64,000 bases of DNA from Parascedosporium putredinis. Lineage: Eukaryota; Ascomycota; Sordariomycetes; Microascales; Microascaceae. Shown piece by piece: positions 12,139 through 23,360 of the stretch; position 1 is the first letter of the stretch; each line of letters begins with the position of its first letter. The position numbers and the translations under genes were made by a program. Location: NCBI GenBank assembly GCA_949357655.1, contig CASHTG010000018.1:1550001-1614000 (forward strand), in the 5' to 3' direction. Under the pieces are notes generated by a model. It was not told the DNA's origin and did not search any database. It worked only from the letters and a program-made list of their open reading frames with translations.

Positions 12139-13158
12139 TATATCCTTGGGCAATAGAGTAGCATTTGATCCCGAGCTTTACATCTACCCCATCATCTAGC
12201 AGCTCTCTCCTTCCCCGACGCTATCACGTCCGGCTTTTAGTTTCTGCCGTTTACCAGCTTGCATGCCTGCAATCTGCCCTAACAATTTAACCTTTGTGGT
12301 TCTCGTCAAACTCGCTCGCCCACCTCTAGTATGAATTGTCCTTTTGTGGCATCTGGAGCTTTGAACAGCACAAGATTCGCATCGAGCCGCGCTGCCTCTT
12401 CCTAGAGACGAGCTTTCTTCTCTTTTTTGGTTTCTTTTTCACCTTTTTCTTCTATTCCCTACCACCTCTCTTCTTGCATAAGCTCCTCTTTTTCCCGCTC
12501 TCTTTATTTAGTTTGTTCTAGGTGTGAAAACATACACCCAGCCTTGGTTTCATCTTTTGGCGAGCGAGGCGTTTCTTGGAGGATGGTTTTGTATTGATTT
12601 TTTTCTCTTGGTTCTTTGAAGGCTTGGCCCACAGTGAGACGTCGCTAGGGGAAGTTGAAGAATGGTTAGGAGGGGGAGAGAGGTTTTGGCTAGACAAACG
12701 GGATGGTAGAATTGATTCAATTAAAACATCTTGCTAAACGGGTAGTAGTAGTTTGGCTCGCCTTGGTCGTCCATCTCAAATACGTCGTCTTGTTGCGGTC
12801 CTATCATGTTCAACGAAGTGTAGCAATGGTCTCGTTCTGCCTGTTCTTGTGTCATTCCAAACGAAATCTATTTGAGAGATTCTCCATGCGATGCCTGTGT
12901 TGTTTTCTGCGTCTAACTAGTTGGTGCGGATCTAGTATTCTCGTTGAATTTTTCGCCAGCAAAACTCACTTCCTCCTATAACGCCGGTACTTGGACAATG
13001 CCATGCTAGTATAAGAAGAATCCGTAAGGGAAAAAAAAAAAAAAGAAGTAGAAAAAAAAAGAAAAAAAGGCCCTCGACTCCTCATGAGCCACCAGTTTCG
13101 CCCAAATCCCAACCCCCATTCCTCAAGCGGGACACGTTCGCCGTGCGCTGTCTTCTGT
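12139..13158. other. Convergent 3' spacer AP180/TFB3
   Basis: About 1 kb between convergent stop codons. T-rich tracts around 12,400-12,500 and an A-rich tract at 13,025-13,070 would suit 3' UTRs and polyadenylation of the two genes. No coding evidence. Confidence 0.5.
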
Positions 13159-14231
13159 TCAGAATACATCGTCCACCTCCATCTTAACGGGGACCTCGAG
13201 CTTGATTTCGGGCGTGGGTCTAGCTTGTTCCTTTTCGTCCTCGATGAAGACGCCCATGCCGGAAAAGGCCTCGAACATGACGCGGGAGAGGTACTCCTCG
13301 ACTGCGTAACCGCCGACGCGGTACTCTGTGTTGGAGCGAGCGTTCTCGAGCCACTCGCTGTGATAGTTGCCATAGTCTGTGATTTCGTACCGTGAGGGGG
13401 TGAGGTCGAGGCCGCCAAAGGGGTCGTAGGGGAGGTTGTCGTCGGCGCGGCGCTTCTCCTTGAGGCCGCGGATTGACAGGTTGGGGTTCGCGCCGTCGTA
13501 CAGGGCCTGCTGCTGCTGCTTGCCCTGGCCTCGGCGCTTGAGCATGATCCTATTCATGGTCTCGGCGGCGTGGCCGGCCTCGCCGCGGGCTAAGCCGTTG
13601 AGCATCTCCTCCTTGAGCTTGGCATCCCGCGTGCGCTCCTGTTGGGCCTCGCGCACGGCTTCGAGGCGACGGGCCTTGGCCGCCTGCTCCTCGGCCTGCA
13701 TGCGCTTCTTGGAGAGTTCGTCGGCCTCCCCGCGACGCTTCTTATTCGCCTCGATCTCGGCTTTGTTCGATGCCTCCCACTCCATCAGCTCCTTTTCGCC
13801 CGCCATGCGCTTGTCCTCTGGGCCGTTGACGAGGGCGTCTGTCAGGTCCTCCACGCGTTCGAGGTAGTTATTGTAGTCGTCCACGGTCTCGAAGTCGTCC
13901 TCGACCTTGTTGAAGACGGCAGCCACCCTCTTGCGGATGTCGCACTCGCGCTCGACCGAGAGATCGTTGAACCAAGGGGGCGGAAGCCGCGCTTGCGCAG
14001 TGTCTTGTAGCAGCCGGCGTAGGGGCACTGGTTGGGGCCATCCTTGAAGATGCGAGCGACGCAATTGGTGCACATGGGATGGTAGCAATCGGGATTGATG
14101 AGGAACTCGAGGTCGCGGTTGAGGTAGCGGGAGGTTTTGCACACGGGGCAGATGTCTTCGGCTGGATTATCCCCGCTAATGGAGGGGAGAGCGCCAGGGC
14201 GGCCGGCCGAGGCCGAGGCTTTGCGCGACAT
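13159..14231 (-). CDS. tfb3: TFIIH/CAK assembly factor Tfb3 (MAT1)
   Basis: RING-finger subunit that tethers the Cdk7-cyclin H kinase module to TFIIH and acts in transcription initiation and repair. The N-terminal C3HC4 RING is clear at about residues 27-75: CPVCKTSRYLN, then CYHPMCTNCV and CPYAGC. A long charged coiled coil follows (about residues 110-240, rich in E, K, R and A), the MAT1 middle region, and a C-terminal tail ending MEVDDVF. Length about 357 residues, normal for fungi. One apparent single-base loss in the G5 run at 13,976-13,980 (plus strand) breaks the frame just after the RING; one base joins RKRGFR to the VEREC/DIRKRVA segment. Starts divergently from NUDC across a 650-nt spacer. 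Confidence 0.92.
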
Positions 14232-14884
14232 GGTGTCCCTACGCCTGCGCTATCGCGATCCTGAAAGGGAAGAAATCGACTCTATGTCCGCGTATGTATG
14301 CTTGGAGACGCTCCGAGAGCGCAGCGTCCTCACCCGAAAGTGCTGGACCTTTGTGGATTTTCGGGTGGCGAAAGGGAGCCAACTTCGTGTCCGGGCTGTT
14401 GAAGATCAAATCATCGGTCAATGGCTCTAGCCTCTTGCAGGAACGTTGATGCCTAGGGGAAAATGGCTCGGCTGGGGAGTGACCGGGGCTGGGCATCGTC
14501 CAGTCTGGCCTCGTGAGAAGGATGTGCAGGTGTAAAGGCGTATGATTGCACGAGGCTGGGTTGATTCGCGAGGAACCGGAGGAATTGTAGCTGTTTGGCC
14601 TGGCTGCAGGCAAAAAAGCTTGGGCCACAGATTGTGCAGAAGCTAAACAATTTCCTACTTAGCGTCTTGCTCTTTTACCCCTCCACTGGTCCCCGAAGAG
14701 CAGCAGGTTCTAAAAATGACAATGTGGGGTGTTCCTTCTCCGGGCGCAAACCCCCACTACGACAGAGAAACTGACGTTTTAGTTGGAACCTTCGACCATC
14801 TTCGAAAGCTCCCCCTCCAACCCCAAATACCCCATCACCTATTGATCGCCCTTCACTTTTTGTCAAGTGAAAAGAGAACGCGCC
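14232..14884. promoter_or_regulatory. Bidirectional promoter region TFB3/NUDC
   Basis: A 653-nt spacer between divergent start codons of TFB3 and NUDC, so it must carry both promoters. No TATA element or known operator is obvious. Assigned from position only. Confidence 0.5.
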
Positions 14885-15743
14885 ATGGCCGATAAAGGTA
14901 CGTCTCACAGCCCTTTGCATTTTCTCACAATCTTTCCAAAGCCCGCGACATTCCATGAGAAGCACAGCACGCGGTGGGAGCGCGGACGCAAGCGCGGGCG
15001 CAACATTCTTCTTTCTCCAGGGCCCAATAGCTAATGACCCCTCCTCACTTTCGTGATCTAGATCTCACCCCCGAACAGGAGGCCGCCGCCCGCGCCAAGG
15101 AAGCCGAGGAGCAGGCCGCTCTCCCCTACAAATGGAACCAGACTATTGGCGATGTCGACGTTTACATCACCATCCCGGGAAATCTCAAGGGCAGGGACCT
15201 TAACATTGATATCAAGAAGACCAAACTTGTCGCAGGTATCAAGGGTCAAGACCCCATCATCAGCGTACGTCGCATCCCCGACGCAAGCGACTATGTCTTC
15301 TCCTCTATACTCCTTTTTCTTTTCTTGTCTTGTCTTTGCCAGATAGTCCTTGATCCCAACACAACTAACAATGATCCTCGCAATACTCTACAGGGCGATT
15401 TCCCACATCCCGTCATCGTCGATGATTCTACGTGGACCTTGACGACCGCCCCTGACGGCACCAAGACTGTCGAAATCCACCTTGACAAAGTCAACAAGAT
15501 GGAGTGGTGGGCCCATGTCATCGTTACCGCCCCTAGGATCGACGTGACCAAGATCAACCCCGGCGAGTCGAAGCTCTCTGACCTGGATGGACAGACGCGC
15601 GCGATGGTTGAGAAAATGATGTTTGACCAGAGGCAGAAGGAGCAGGGTCTTCCGACCTCTGAAGAGCAGAAGAAGCTTGACATTCTTAAAAGTTCCAACA
15701 AGAGCACCCGGAGATGGACTTTAGCAACGCCAAGATTAGCTAA
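14885..15743 (+). CDS. nudC: Nuclear distribution protein NudC homologue (CS domain)
   Basis: Dynein-pathway co-chaperone required for nuclear migration in hyphae; the CS domain acts with Hsp90 on LIS1/NudF. Three exons: a 13-nt first exon (14,885-14,897) giving MADKD across the junction, 15,062-15,264, and 15,394-15,743; about 188 residues. The CS domain begins at YKWNQTIGDVDVYI and includes KGRDLNIDI and KMEWWAHVI; the C-terminal helix begins KMMFDQRQKEQGLPTSEEQKK, as in the family. A single base is apparently missing in the A4 run at 15,688-15,691; with it the tail reads HPEMDFSNAKIS then TAA at 15,741, matching the conserved NudC end. The literal frame runs to 15,786 with an unrelated tail. 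The tiny first exon is a likely point for automated start errors. Confidence 0.93.
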
Positions 15744-16424
15744 ACGGGAAAAGGTTGATGCAAAGGGATATGCCATTTTAATCTAGTTTTTATTATACAA
15801 CTATAGGTTTTGTTTATCGTCCATGGTTGAAAAGACTTGGACTGTTTGATATGAGTAATGTGACAACGATATCCATCCATCAAGAAGCAATGAAACCCCG
15901 AAGATGTTTAGCCTGGGCCTGACCCTTTTTCAACATGATGTCACAGGAAGAGCAGAGAAAGAGAGAGGGAAATGGCTGTGAAGTAAAACGACATGTAGGG
16001 GACATTTAAAATCGCCGAAACCATGGAAGAGAAAAGCCAAGGGTTATGGCGTCAGAGAGTCCCTAGACGTTGAATCTTGGAACAGCAAGTAATGCGGAAG
16101 CGCATTGAAGCCGCGACCCATCAATTGTCAGAAACGATGCGTTCCGTGCACTGCGAGTGAAGTCCACCAAATCTTGAGTTTGCGTAGATTATCACAGATT
16201 CGATCGATTAGGTCTTTAGGACCCGCTCGACCTTTCCGTGAACGTGGAGGAATAGGTCCCTGGTTCGGAACACGGGTTCGGGAAAGGTTGACTAACGGAC
16301 CAAAGGAGCAAAGGAGCAAAGAAGAAGATTGTAGAGGGTATCACACTGGGACTCGGGCCATGGAGGGCTCCCTTGAAGGAAAGGAAAAGGAAATGAAGAA
16401 GGAGAAAAAAAGATTATGTCTATC
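15744..16424. other. Convergent 3' spacer NUDC/BUD27
   Basis: About 680 nt between convergent stop codons, holding the 3' ends of both transcripts. No coding evidence. Confidence 0.5.
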
Positions 16425-18369
16425 CTAGTCTCTCGCTAGCCGGGCTGCCTTGAAACGGCTCACCCGCCGGGGCGGTTCCCCCTCGTCGTCAACTGGTTCT
16501 ATAGCGTTCTCTTCCTCCTTGAGGAAACCACCCTGCTGCGCAATCATCTTCCGCCGCCTACGCTGGTACTCGTCGGCAATCTCCCGGCGATCAATTTCCT
16601 CGTCAAAGTCATCCGGGTCCCCGCGGACCTTGGCCGACTTACCCCGCCTCCGAGAAGAGGCGGGGGTATCCGACCAGGCGAGGGGCTGCATGATGGTGTC
16701 CGACTCTTGGGGTTTCCCCTCCTCCGTCCCCTCCTCTTCGAAAGCATCTGCGGCGGCAGAGACGCCCGAGGATGCCTTCATCTGCTGGAAACGCGAGGCC
16801 TTCTTGCGCGGGCGCGCCGCCGTCTCGGGTTGCTTGGGCGGCAAAGGGTCCGCCTGCTCCACGATGAACTCGCTGACGGGGTTCGCGACCGTTTCGGGCC
16901 GCGGGTCGGCGTCGCGCGCTGCTTCTTGTCCGGGCGTTGTATTATCCGCCGGGGCAATGTCTAGCGCCTCGGCAAACTTGACGCTCTTCTTCGCGCCCGA
17001 GGCCCCGCTAGGCTTCAGGATGCTGCCAGAGGCGGGTACGTCCGCCGCGGACCGGTCTGTCCGGCTCCGCGACTTGTTCGGGGGCTGGGTCTTGGCCTCG
17101 GCCTCTGGCTGCCTCACTACAATCTTGCCGATGCCTTCCTCGAAGTTTCCTTGTTCGGGCGAGGCGTCACCCTCGCCGTCACCGTCGTTGGTCCCAGGTT
17201 CGCTCGTGGCAAGCTGCCGCGTAAAACGAGACTGGACGCCCAAGCGTCGCTCGAGGTCGAGCATCCGCTCCTGGTACTTTGGGTCAATCACTCGGTGGGT
17301 GGTCCGGCCGTACTTGTCCTCCTCTTCACCGTCTTCCCCATCCTCGTCCTCGTCCTCGTCTTCATCGTCATCATCATCCTCGTAGCTGTTAAATGAGTCA
17401 TCATCCGACTCGTCATACCGTAGATCCGACATGATGGCAACCACCTCGCCCATGCCCGCGCTGGGCGTCGCCGAGTTGTTCATAGTGTACTCCAACATCT
17501 GCCTCCGGAGCGCCGCATCCTCGGGCGATTCGTCGTCAGGGAGCGTGGGTGCGTCCTGGGTTATTTTCTCCTGCTCTCGCGCCTTGTCCATAATCTTTGC
17601 ACCCGCTGCGCCGCCCGAGACATCTCAGGTTGGCTCCCTTCCTCCACCTCCTCGTTCTCCGCGACGCCCGGATCGACATCGGAAACCACCTCTTTCATGC
17701 GCACCGGTATATCGGCCGTAGCCGGCGCTCGAGGACCACTGGTCCGAGGCCGCACATCACTAGGAGGGTCTGACGGGGCCACCTCATCTCCATCCGGCTT
17801 TGACTGCGACGCGGCGCTCTCGACACCGGCCTTTTGCAGAATCTCCTGTAGCTGCGGCATCTTGCTGCCGGGCGTCCACAGCTCATGGGACACCACGTTC
17901 CCATCCTCATCCAGCCTTTCAAAAATCTCCGTGATGGGCAACCCGGTCTCGTCCGTCGCGCCCGGGTCGCTAATCACGCTCGCGGCGCCCAGCTTCCTCT
18001 CCGCCTCCTCCAGCTGCTTCTCGAGCGTGCGCACGTTCTTGTCCACGTACTCGATCCTGCGGTCCAGCAGGTTGACCACCTGCTCCGCCGTGCGCGGGGC
18101 ACGCTCCTGGCCAAAATCTCGTCCACCTCTTTCCCGGTGACGAGGTCGCCGTCGAACTCGGCCCGTATCCGGCGGAGCTCTGCCGCGGAAGTCTCCGACT
18201 CGGCCCCAACACCAACCCCGGTAGCCGTCTGCACCTCCTCCTTCAAAGCCTCGTACTCGGCATCCCACTGCCGCCAGTGCTCTAGCGCCTTCTTAAGCTT
18301 GGACACATTGGCCTCCAGCTGCCGGACGTGGCGCTCAAGGTCCAGAAAGCTGTCCTTCACGCCCGTCAT
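16425..18369 (-). CDS. Bud27/URI-type unconventional prefoldin (DUF3835)
   Basis: Prefoldin-like co-chaperone of the URI/Bud27 type, linked to assembly of RNA polymerases through Rpb5 and to TOR signalling. Start at 18,369 (MTGVKDSFLDLERHVRQLEA); about 648 residues. Residues 1-200 are coiled coil with a prefoldin alpha-type hairpin (EQVVNLLDRRIEYVDKN then TLEKQLEEAERK). An acidic run (DDDDEDEDEDEDGED) follows a serine-containing segment, and the C-terminus ends RFKAARLARD, the DUF3835-type tail I associate with this family. The frame is broken twice by an apparent missing base: G4 at 18,096-18,099 and T3 at 17,596-17,598 (plus strand). The prefoldin call is solid; orthology to Bud27 is inferred from architecture. 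Confidence 0.8.
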
Positions 18370-20232
18370 TGGGGTAGAGCCGAAAAGGAGAAGGAGGAGG
18401 CAACAAGACAAAGAGAACAAATGAGGGGGCGAGAGGGGAAGAGAAGAGAAATTGTTTCTCTAGGCGAAGGATTCTTGTTGGCTGTGATCTCATGCAAGGG
18501 CATATTTGGGGGTGCGTCCGTGCTGACGATGCTGCTTGAAAAAAGGCTTCAGTTGAACATTGTTAACGAGACAGTGTCTGGCTAAACACAGGCTAATCTG
18601 GGTCAAATTGTTTTTCGAGCCTTCTATGCCGTCTTGGCGGTGGCTCGAGGCGCTAAATCGTGGGTAGAAGGGGATTATTCAGTTCCACGGTGCGCCTTCC
18701 TCCGCCAACAACACTCAACTCTAAGCCGGCGCTGAACCTGGCACAACATTGAACTGCTCAAAGTATTAGGAGTATTGTTTTAATTGATTCAGGAGACATG
18801 TCCCACAGGTTCATGGATCTCAGTTTTATACATGTTGCTGTAGTCCATTGTGGTCTCATTGATGGCCACTCGGCCGAGAGTACACACCACTTACCAGCGC
18901 TCCCTCCTCGCTACAACCACTATAGATCTGGATCCTTAAAATCACCACGTCCACCTCAAGTCACTCTATCTCCAACTTAAACGAGCAAGGACTTGAAATT
19001 CTCTTCGCCCCAGGGGCGAAACAATATTCTCCTCTACTTGTACTTCTTTTCTTTTTCATCGAGATCTCCTTCTCGGCGGATTTCCCGCACACATCATTGA
19101 ACGTGTCGACATGGACGACCTTGTCACTCTCAATCGGAGGGTGCCATCTCTCACTAGCTCCGTCCTTAATCTTTGCCCCGGCCAGTCAACACCCCAGGCC
19201 CTTGCCGGGACCGCAAGATGTTCCACCACTCGACAGTCGCGTCAAGGCTCCGCATCCCCCGCGCCGTCCCAACCCCGGCACACGGGAATACATTATCGCC
19301 AAGCGGCGCGTTTTATTCCATCTACAAAACCCCCATGCTTGGCTTCGTCAAACATAGGAAAATGCAACACCAGAGGGTTTTTTCTTCATATTTTATCAAA
19401 CGAAGACGAAACAAGAAACAAGAAAAAAGACGGGAAACGAAGGATGGACCCAATGAAAATGGGGCAAGGGAGATGGCAAGCAGGCAACTCAAGATGCTGT
19501 ATTCATATCTAGAATGGTATTTCTCGACTGGGCCACCCGGAAATGGTACGGTCCAAGACGAGGCTTCCCGGACGTGGGCCTTTTTCAAGGCACATGCCAA
19601 ACGTGTAATCCAGACTCTACCTGCTTCAGGTCACCGTTTCCGAAAACCCCGGCTTTAGTTCTGGTGCGATGGCGTTCTGTTGCTGAATGAATTGCACAAT
19701 CGAGCAAGATGCAGGCAGTAGGTGCGTGGGGTGGCTGTGGTATATCAAGAGTGTTTAGGCCTCTAAAGGCTTTAAACCAACAAAATGGAAAGTCATGATG
19801 CCATAAAAAAGAAAGCAGAAATTGGAAGAGAAGGCGGGGACGAATCAAGGAAGAAAAGAATGAAAAAGAATAAAATGAAAAAAAAAAAAGATTGGGAGGG
19901 GTGAAAGAGAAGAGGAGATGACTTATATGAAAGAACGGGATGTGAAGGTCAAGAATAAACAAGAAGAGAAGGGGCGAGGAATATGCATGCATAGGCAGCC
20001 CCCGTGTCTATTTGGGAGGGCCGGTTGGGGCTGCCAATAAAACAGTAAAAAAAGAAGGGGTACATATGAGAAAAGTTGAATGAATAGAGAAATAAAAACA
20101 AATAGGGAAAGGAGAAGAGTAATGTGTAAGAATAAAATCTCACAGTGACGGAGAGGTGCAAGGCTCGGCGATGGCGATGAAGCGGTGCGCGAGGCCGCCG
20201 GCGCAAGATGGGCGAGAAACATCAATGGTGGC
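18370..20232. other. Intergenic region upstream of BUD27, downstream of GH3 gene
   Basis: About 1.86 kb. A 133-codon open frame at 19,111-19,512 (plus) begins MDDLVTLNRRVPSLTSS but becomes Lys/Arg-rich low-complexity and matches nothing I know; I would not call it a gene. A-rich tracts near 19,800-19,900 and 20,090 suit the 3' UTR of the GH3 gene. Confidence 0.45.
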
Positions 20233-23200
20233 TTAGAAGACCCAAGTGAAGGACTCCTCGACCTCAAAAGTGGCAGTGTGGCTATGTTACGGATTCCTTG
20301 GTTAGAATTGCTTCTCTACGCATCATAAAAGGTATCACGGGCTACAGCCGGCGGGAGCAGTCACTTACCGAATATCTGCGGAAGAAGCGCCAATAAGCAC
20401 CTTGAAAGTGCCCTCCTCGGCGATCCACGCATTGAGAGAGGAATCGTAGTACCCAACGGCGTGCTTATCGAGGCTGATGCGGATGTGGCGGGTCTCGCCA
20501 GCGGGTAGCGCAACCTTTTCAAAGGCTACCAGCTCCTTCTCCGGTCGGGGAAGGCGGGACTTTTCGTCACTGACATACACCTGGATCGTTTCAGAGCCAT
20601 CGACGCTACCGGTGTTGCTAATGCCCATGATGATATCGATGGTGCCGTTTTCGCTGAGAACACGCTGCTTGAGCTCTGGTCGGCCGTACTCAAAAGTAGT
20701 GTACGAGATACCGTGGCCGAACGGGAAAAGAGGCTCGATCTTGGACCTCTCGTAGTGCCGGTAACCAATGAAGATGCCCTCTCCATAGACAACCTTGAGG
20801 TTCTCACCAGGCCATGTGTGATAAGCAGGGGTGTCCTGGATACGCTTGGGGAAGGTGCACTAGAATCATGTGGTTAGATAACATTGGAGGCAGCGCCACA
20901 CGGGGAAGAGGGGTAGGGAAGGGTAGAGGTTTAGAAGAACAAAACATTCCATGGCAACTTACAGGAAGCTTTCCGCTGGGGTTCTGGATTCCGAATAGGA
21001 CGTCCGCAAGAGCGTTACCGGCTTCTTGGCCCTGGTACCAGCCTTGAATGATGGCCGGCACCTTGTTGACCCAGGGCATGGTGACAGGTGTGCCCGATTG
21101 GTTGACGACCACCGTCCTGGGGTTAGCCGCGACTACAGCTTCGATCAAACGGTCCTGGCCTCCCTCAACCGGCAAATCCATGGTCTGCCTATCGTATCCC
21201 TCAGACTCCCACTCGGCATCCAGGCCAACGATGACGACGGCGACATCGGCGGCCTTGGCGGCGTCCACAGCCTCCTGGATGTAGTCGAGTTGGTCTTGCT
21301 CCTTGAACCCAATGCGGCAACCGCCGTATTTGTGCGTGATGCCAAACTGCTTTTGCTTGGCAAAGGGGCGAAGCTCGTTGGTCATCTCGACCTTGATTTC
21401 GACGGGTTTTCCTGCCTCCATGTCTACCTCGACGAGGTAATCGATGGAGCCGTCAAACATAGCTTCGCCCTCCTCGGTCCAGTCCCAGAGATCGAGTCGG
21501 AGTTTTCCGTCAACGTAGAGCTTTCCGGGTCCGACGCTCATGAAGCTGACGGTGTGCCGGCCGGTGGTGGGAGGCGTCAGATACGTGGTGGCGACGGCGG
21601 ACCACTCGGGGCCAACCTGGCTGAGAGGCGCGGAGTCCCAGAGGAAGAGATCGGTGTTGGTCCTTCGCTGGATGACGACAGGCTCTCCATCAAACTTATC
21701 GCCCTTGAACCAGTCGATATTCACACCTGCCTGCCCGGATTTCTCAGTGCAGTAGGGAGACGCGACTGGCAGCCACTTGTAGATGTGGCAGCCTTGCGCA
21801 AAGACAACCTCCTGCTTCGAAGTCTTCTTGATGCTATCAAGAGGAATGGTAGTATAGTAGGGGTTGAGACTAGCGCTGCCGCCCCCGCCGGCGATCGCTC
21901 GGTTCGCGTTGGGGCCGATGACGGCAACCTTGGTCGTGTTAGGGCACAGGGGAAGGACAGCGCCGTCGTTTTTCAAAGAGTAAGACCCTCGGCGCCGGCA
22001 GTCCTGATAAGCTGTCGTGTCTCGAGCCTGTCGTCTTCCCTCTCTGGCTCTTCAGGGGACATATCATCCCCCTTGAGGCGCTCGACGAGCGTGAGGACGT
22101 TCTCTGCGGCCCTGTCAATCTCCTCCTGGGTGACCTGACCCTTATTAAGGGCATCGATGAGTTTTCCGAAGCGCCATTTCGGCGAGTAAGGGAATTCAAT
22201 ATCGCATCCCGCCTTGAGAGACTCGGCAGTAGAGTTCATGCCGGCCCAGTCAGAAATAACAGCTCTAGCAAAAACGGTCAGTCAAACGCTTGATCAGAGG
22301 AAGGAGCGAGCCAAAAGGCTACACATACCCATCATAGCCCCATTCCCCACGCAGGATATCCTTTAGCGTGTGGTCATTCATGTCAGCGTGGACGCCGTTG
22401 ATCAAATTGTAGGAGGACATAATGGCCCACGGATTCGCCTCTCGGACTGTAATCTCAAAGGGCCGTAGGTAGATCTCACGAAGAGGCCGCTCGGCGACGA
22501 CCGAGTCAACGGTGAGTCGGTGAGTCTCTTGCTCGTTGGCAACAAAGTCTACGTAATTGTTAGCGACTCTCCAAACGCGAAACAGGAGCGCTGCCGCTCT
22601 AGGTTGCTACTCACGCTTTACTGTGGCAGAAACACCCTTCTCTTGGAGGCCTCGGACATATTGAGCAGAGAGTTTTCCGGTCAAAAGGGGATCCTCAGAA
22701 AACGACTCAAAGTTGCGACCGCCGAGAGGGTGCCTGTGCATGCAAATGGTGGGGGCGAGTAGCATGTTGGCAGATCTCGCCTTCGTCTCATCAGCGAGAT
22801 GATGGCCAACCTCGCGAAGGAGGGCTTTGTTCCAGGTTGCCGCAAGGGATATACCGCAAGGAAAGAGGGCCGCCTGCGTGAGCAAGGTTAGTATCTAGCC
22901 AGCGTGTGCTCAAACACTACCATTCCCTGTGGATCATCTTGGGAGTCGAACCTTGGTACCACCAACGAAAATTCCACCTCGAGCGCCATTAGGACCGTCG
23001 GTCGTCTTGATGGCGGGGATGTTCTTCTCTGGGATCGATTTGGTTCTCCAGAAATCGGCGGCGGTCAAGAGTGAAACCTTTCGTAATGGCCAAGGTTAGC
23101 ATCATCGTGTAGGTCCATGTGGAAACAAACGGGCGCAGGGTGGCTGGGCATACTTTCTCCTCCAGGCTCAGCTGGGCGAGCTTAGCCCTTGCGGACAATC

Positions 23201-23360
23201 GGGTGTCCTTGAGGATTTGGCCCTTGTGCTGAGGACTGCACGGAGGCGAGAACTCGGTGTTTGGCGTCGAGTTGGCCATCTCACTTTCCATTGGAGACAC
23301 GTTGAAGTCCGAGTCGAGGTCCTCGTTGCGGAAGTCCAGGGAGCTCATCTTTGATTTCAC
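20233..23360 (-). CDS. GH3 beta-glucosidase with PA14 insert, probably intracellular
   Basis: Glycoside hydrolase family 3 enzyme that releases glucose from beta-glucosides. Seven exons on the minus strand (23360-23154, 23077-22952, 22873-22615, 22548-22329, 22264-20963, 20859-20369, 20281-20233); about 884 residues. Order: about 60 acidic and Ser/Pro-rich residues; the GH3 barrel with GPNGARGG, the substrate-site region GGRNFESFSEDP, KHFVANEQE and the nucleophile motif VISDWAG; the alpha/beta sandwich (VAVIGPNAN); a PA14 insert (about 410-560); and a fibronectin III-like C-terminus ending SFTWVF. No signal peptide is visible, so a cytosolic enzyme is likely, as in other fungal GH3-PA14 proteins. 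One base is apparently missing in the A3 run at 21,975-21,977 (plus). A second in-frame ATG at 23,348 is also possible as start. Confidence 0.92.

Noticed and set aside
16450..17385. 311-codon plus-strand frame opposite BUD27
   Set aside because: Ser-rich antisense product of an acidic and low-complexity coding strand.
21026..22138. 370-codon plus-strand frame opposite the GH3 gene
   Set aside because: Antisense of the large GH3 exon; the minus-strand protein has clear catalytic motifs.
22920..22960. tRNA-like T-loop (GGTTCGACTCC) on the minus strand
   Set aside because: It coincides with a GH3 exon-intron junction and has no matching acceptor or anticodon stems.
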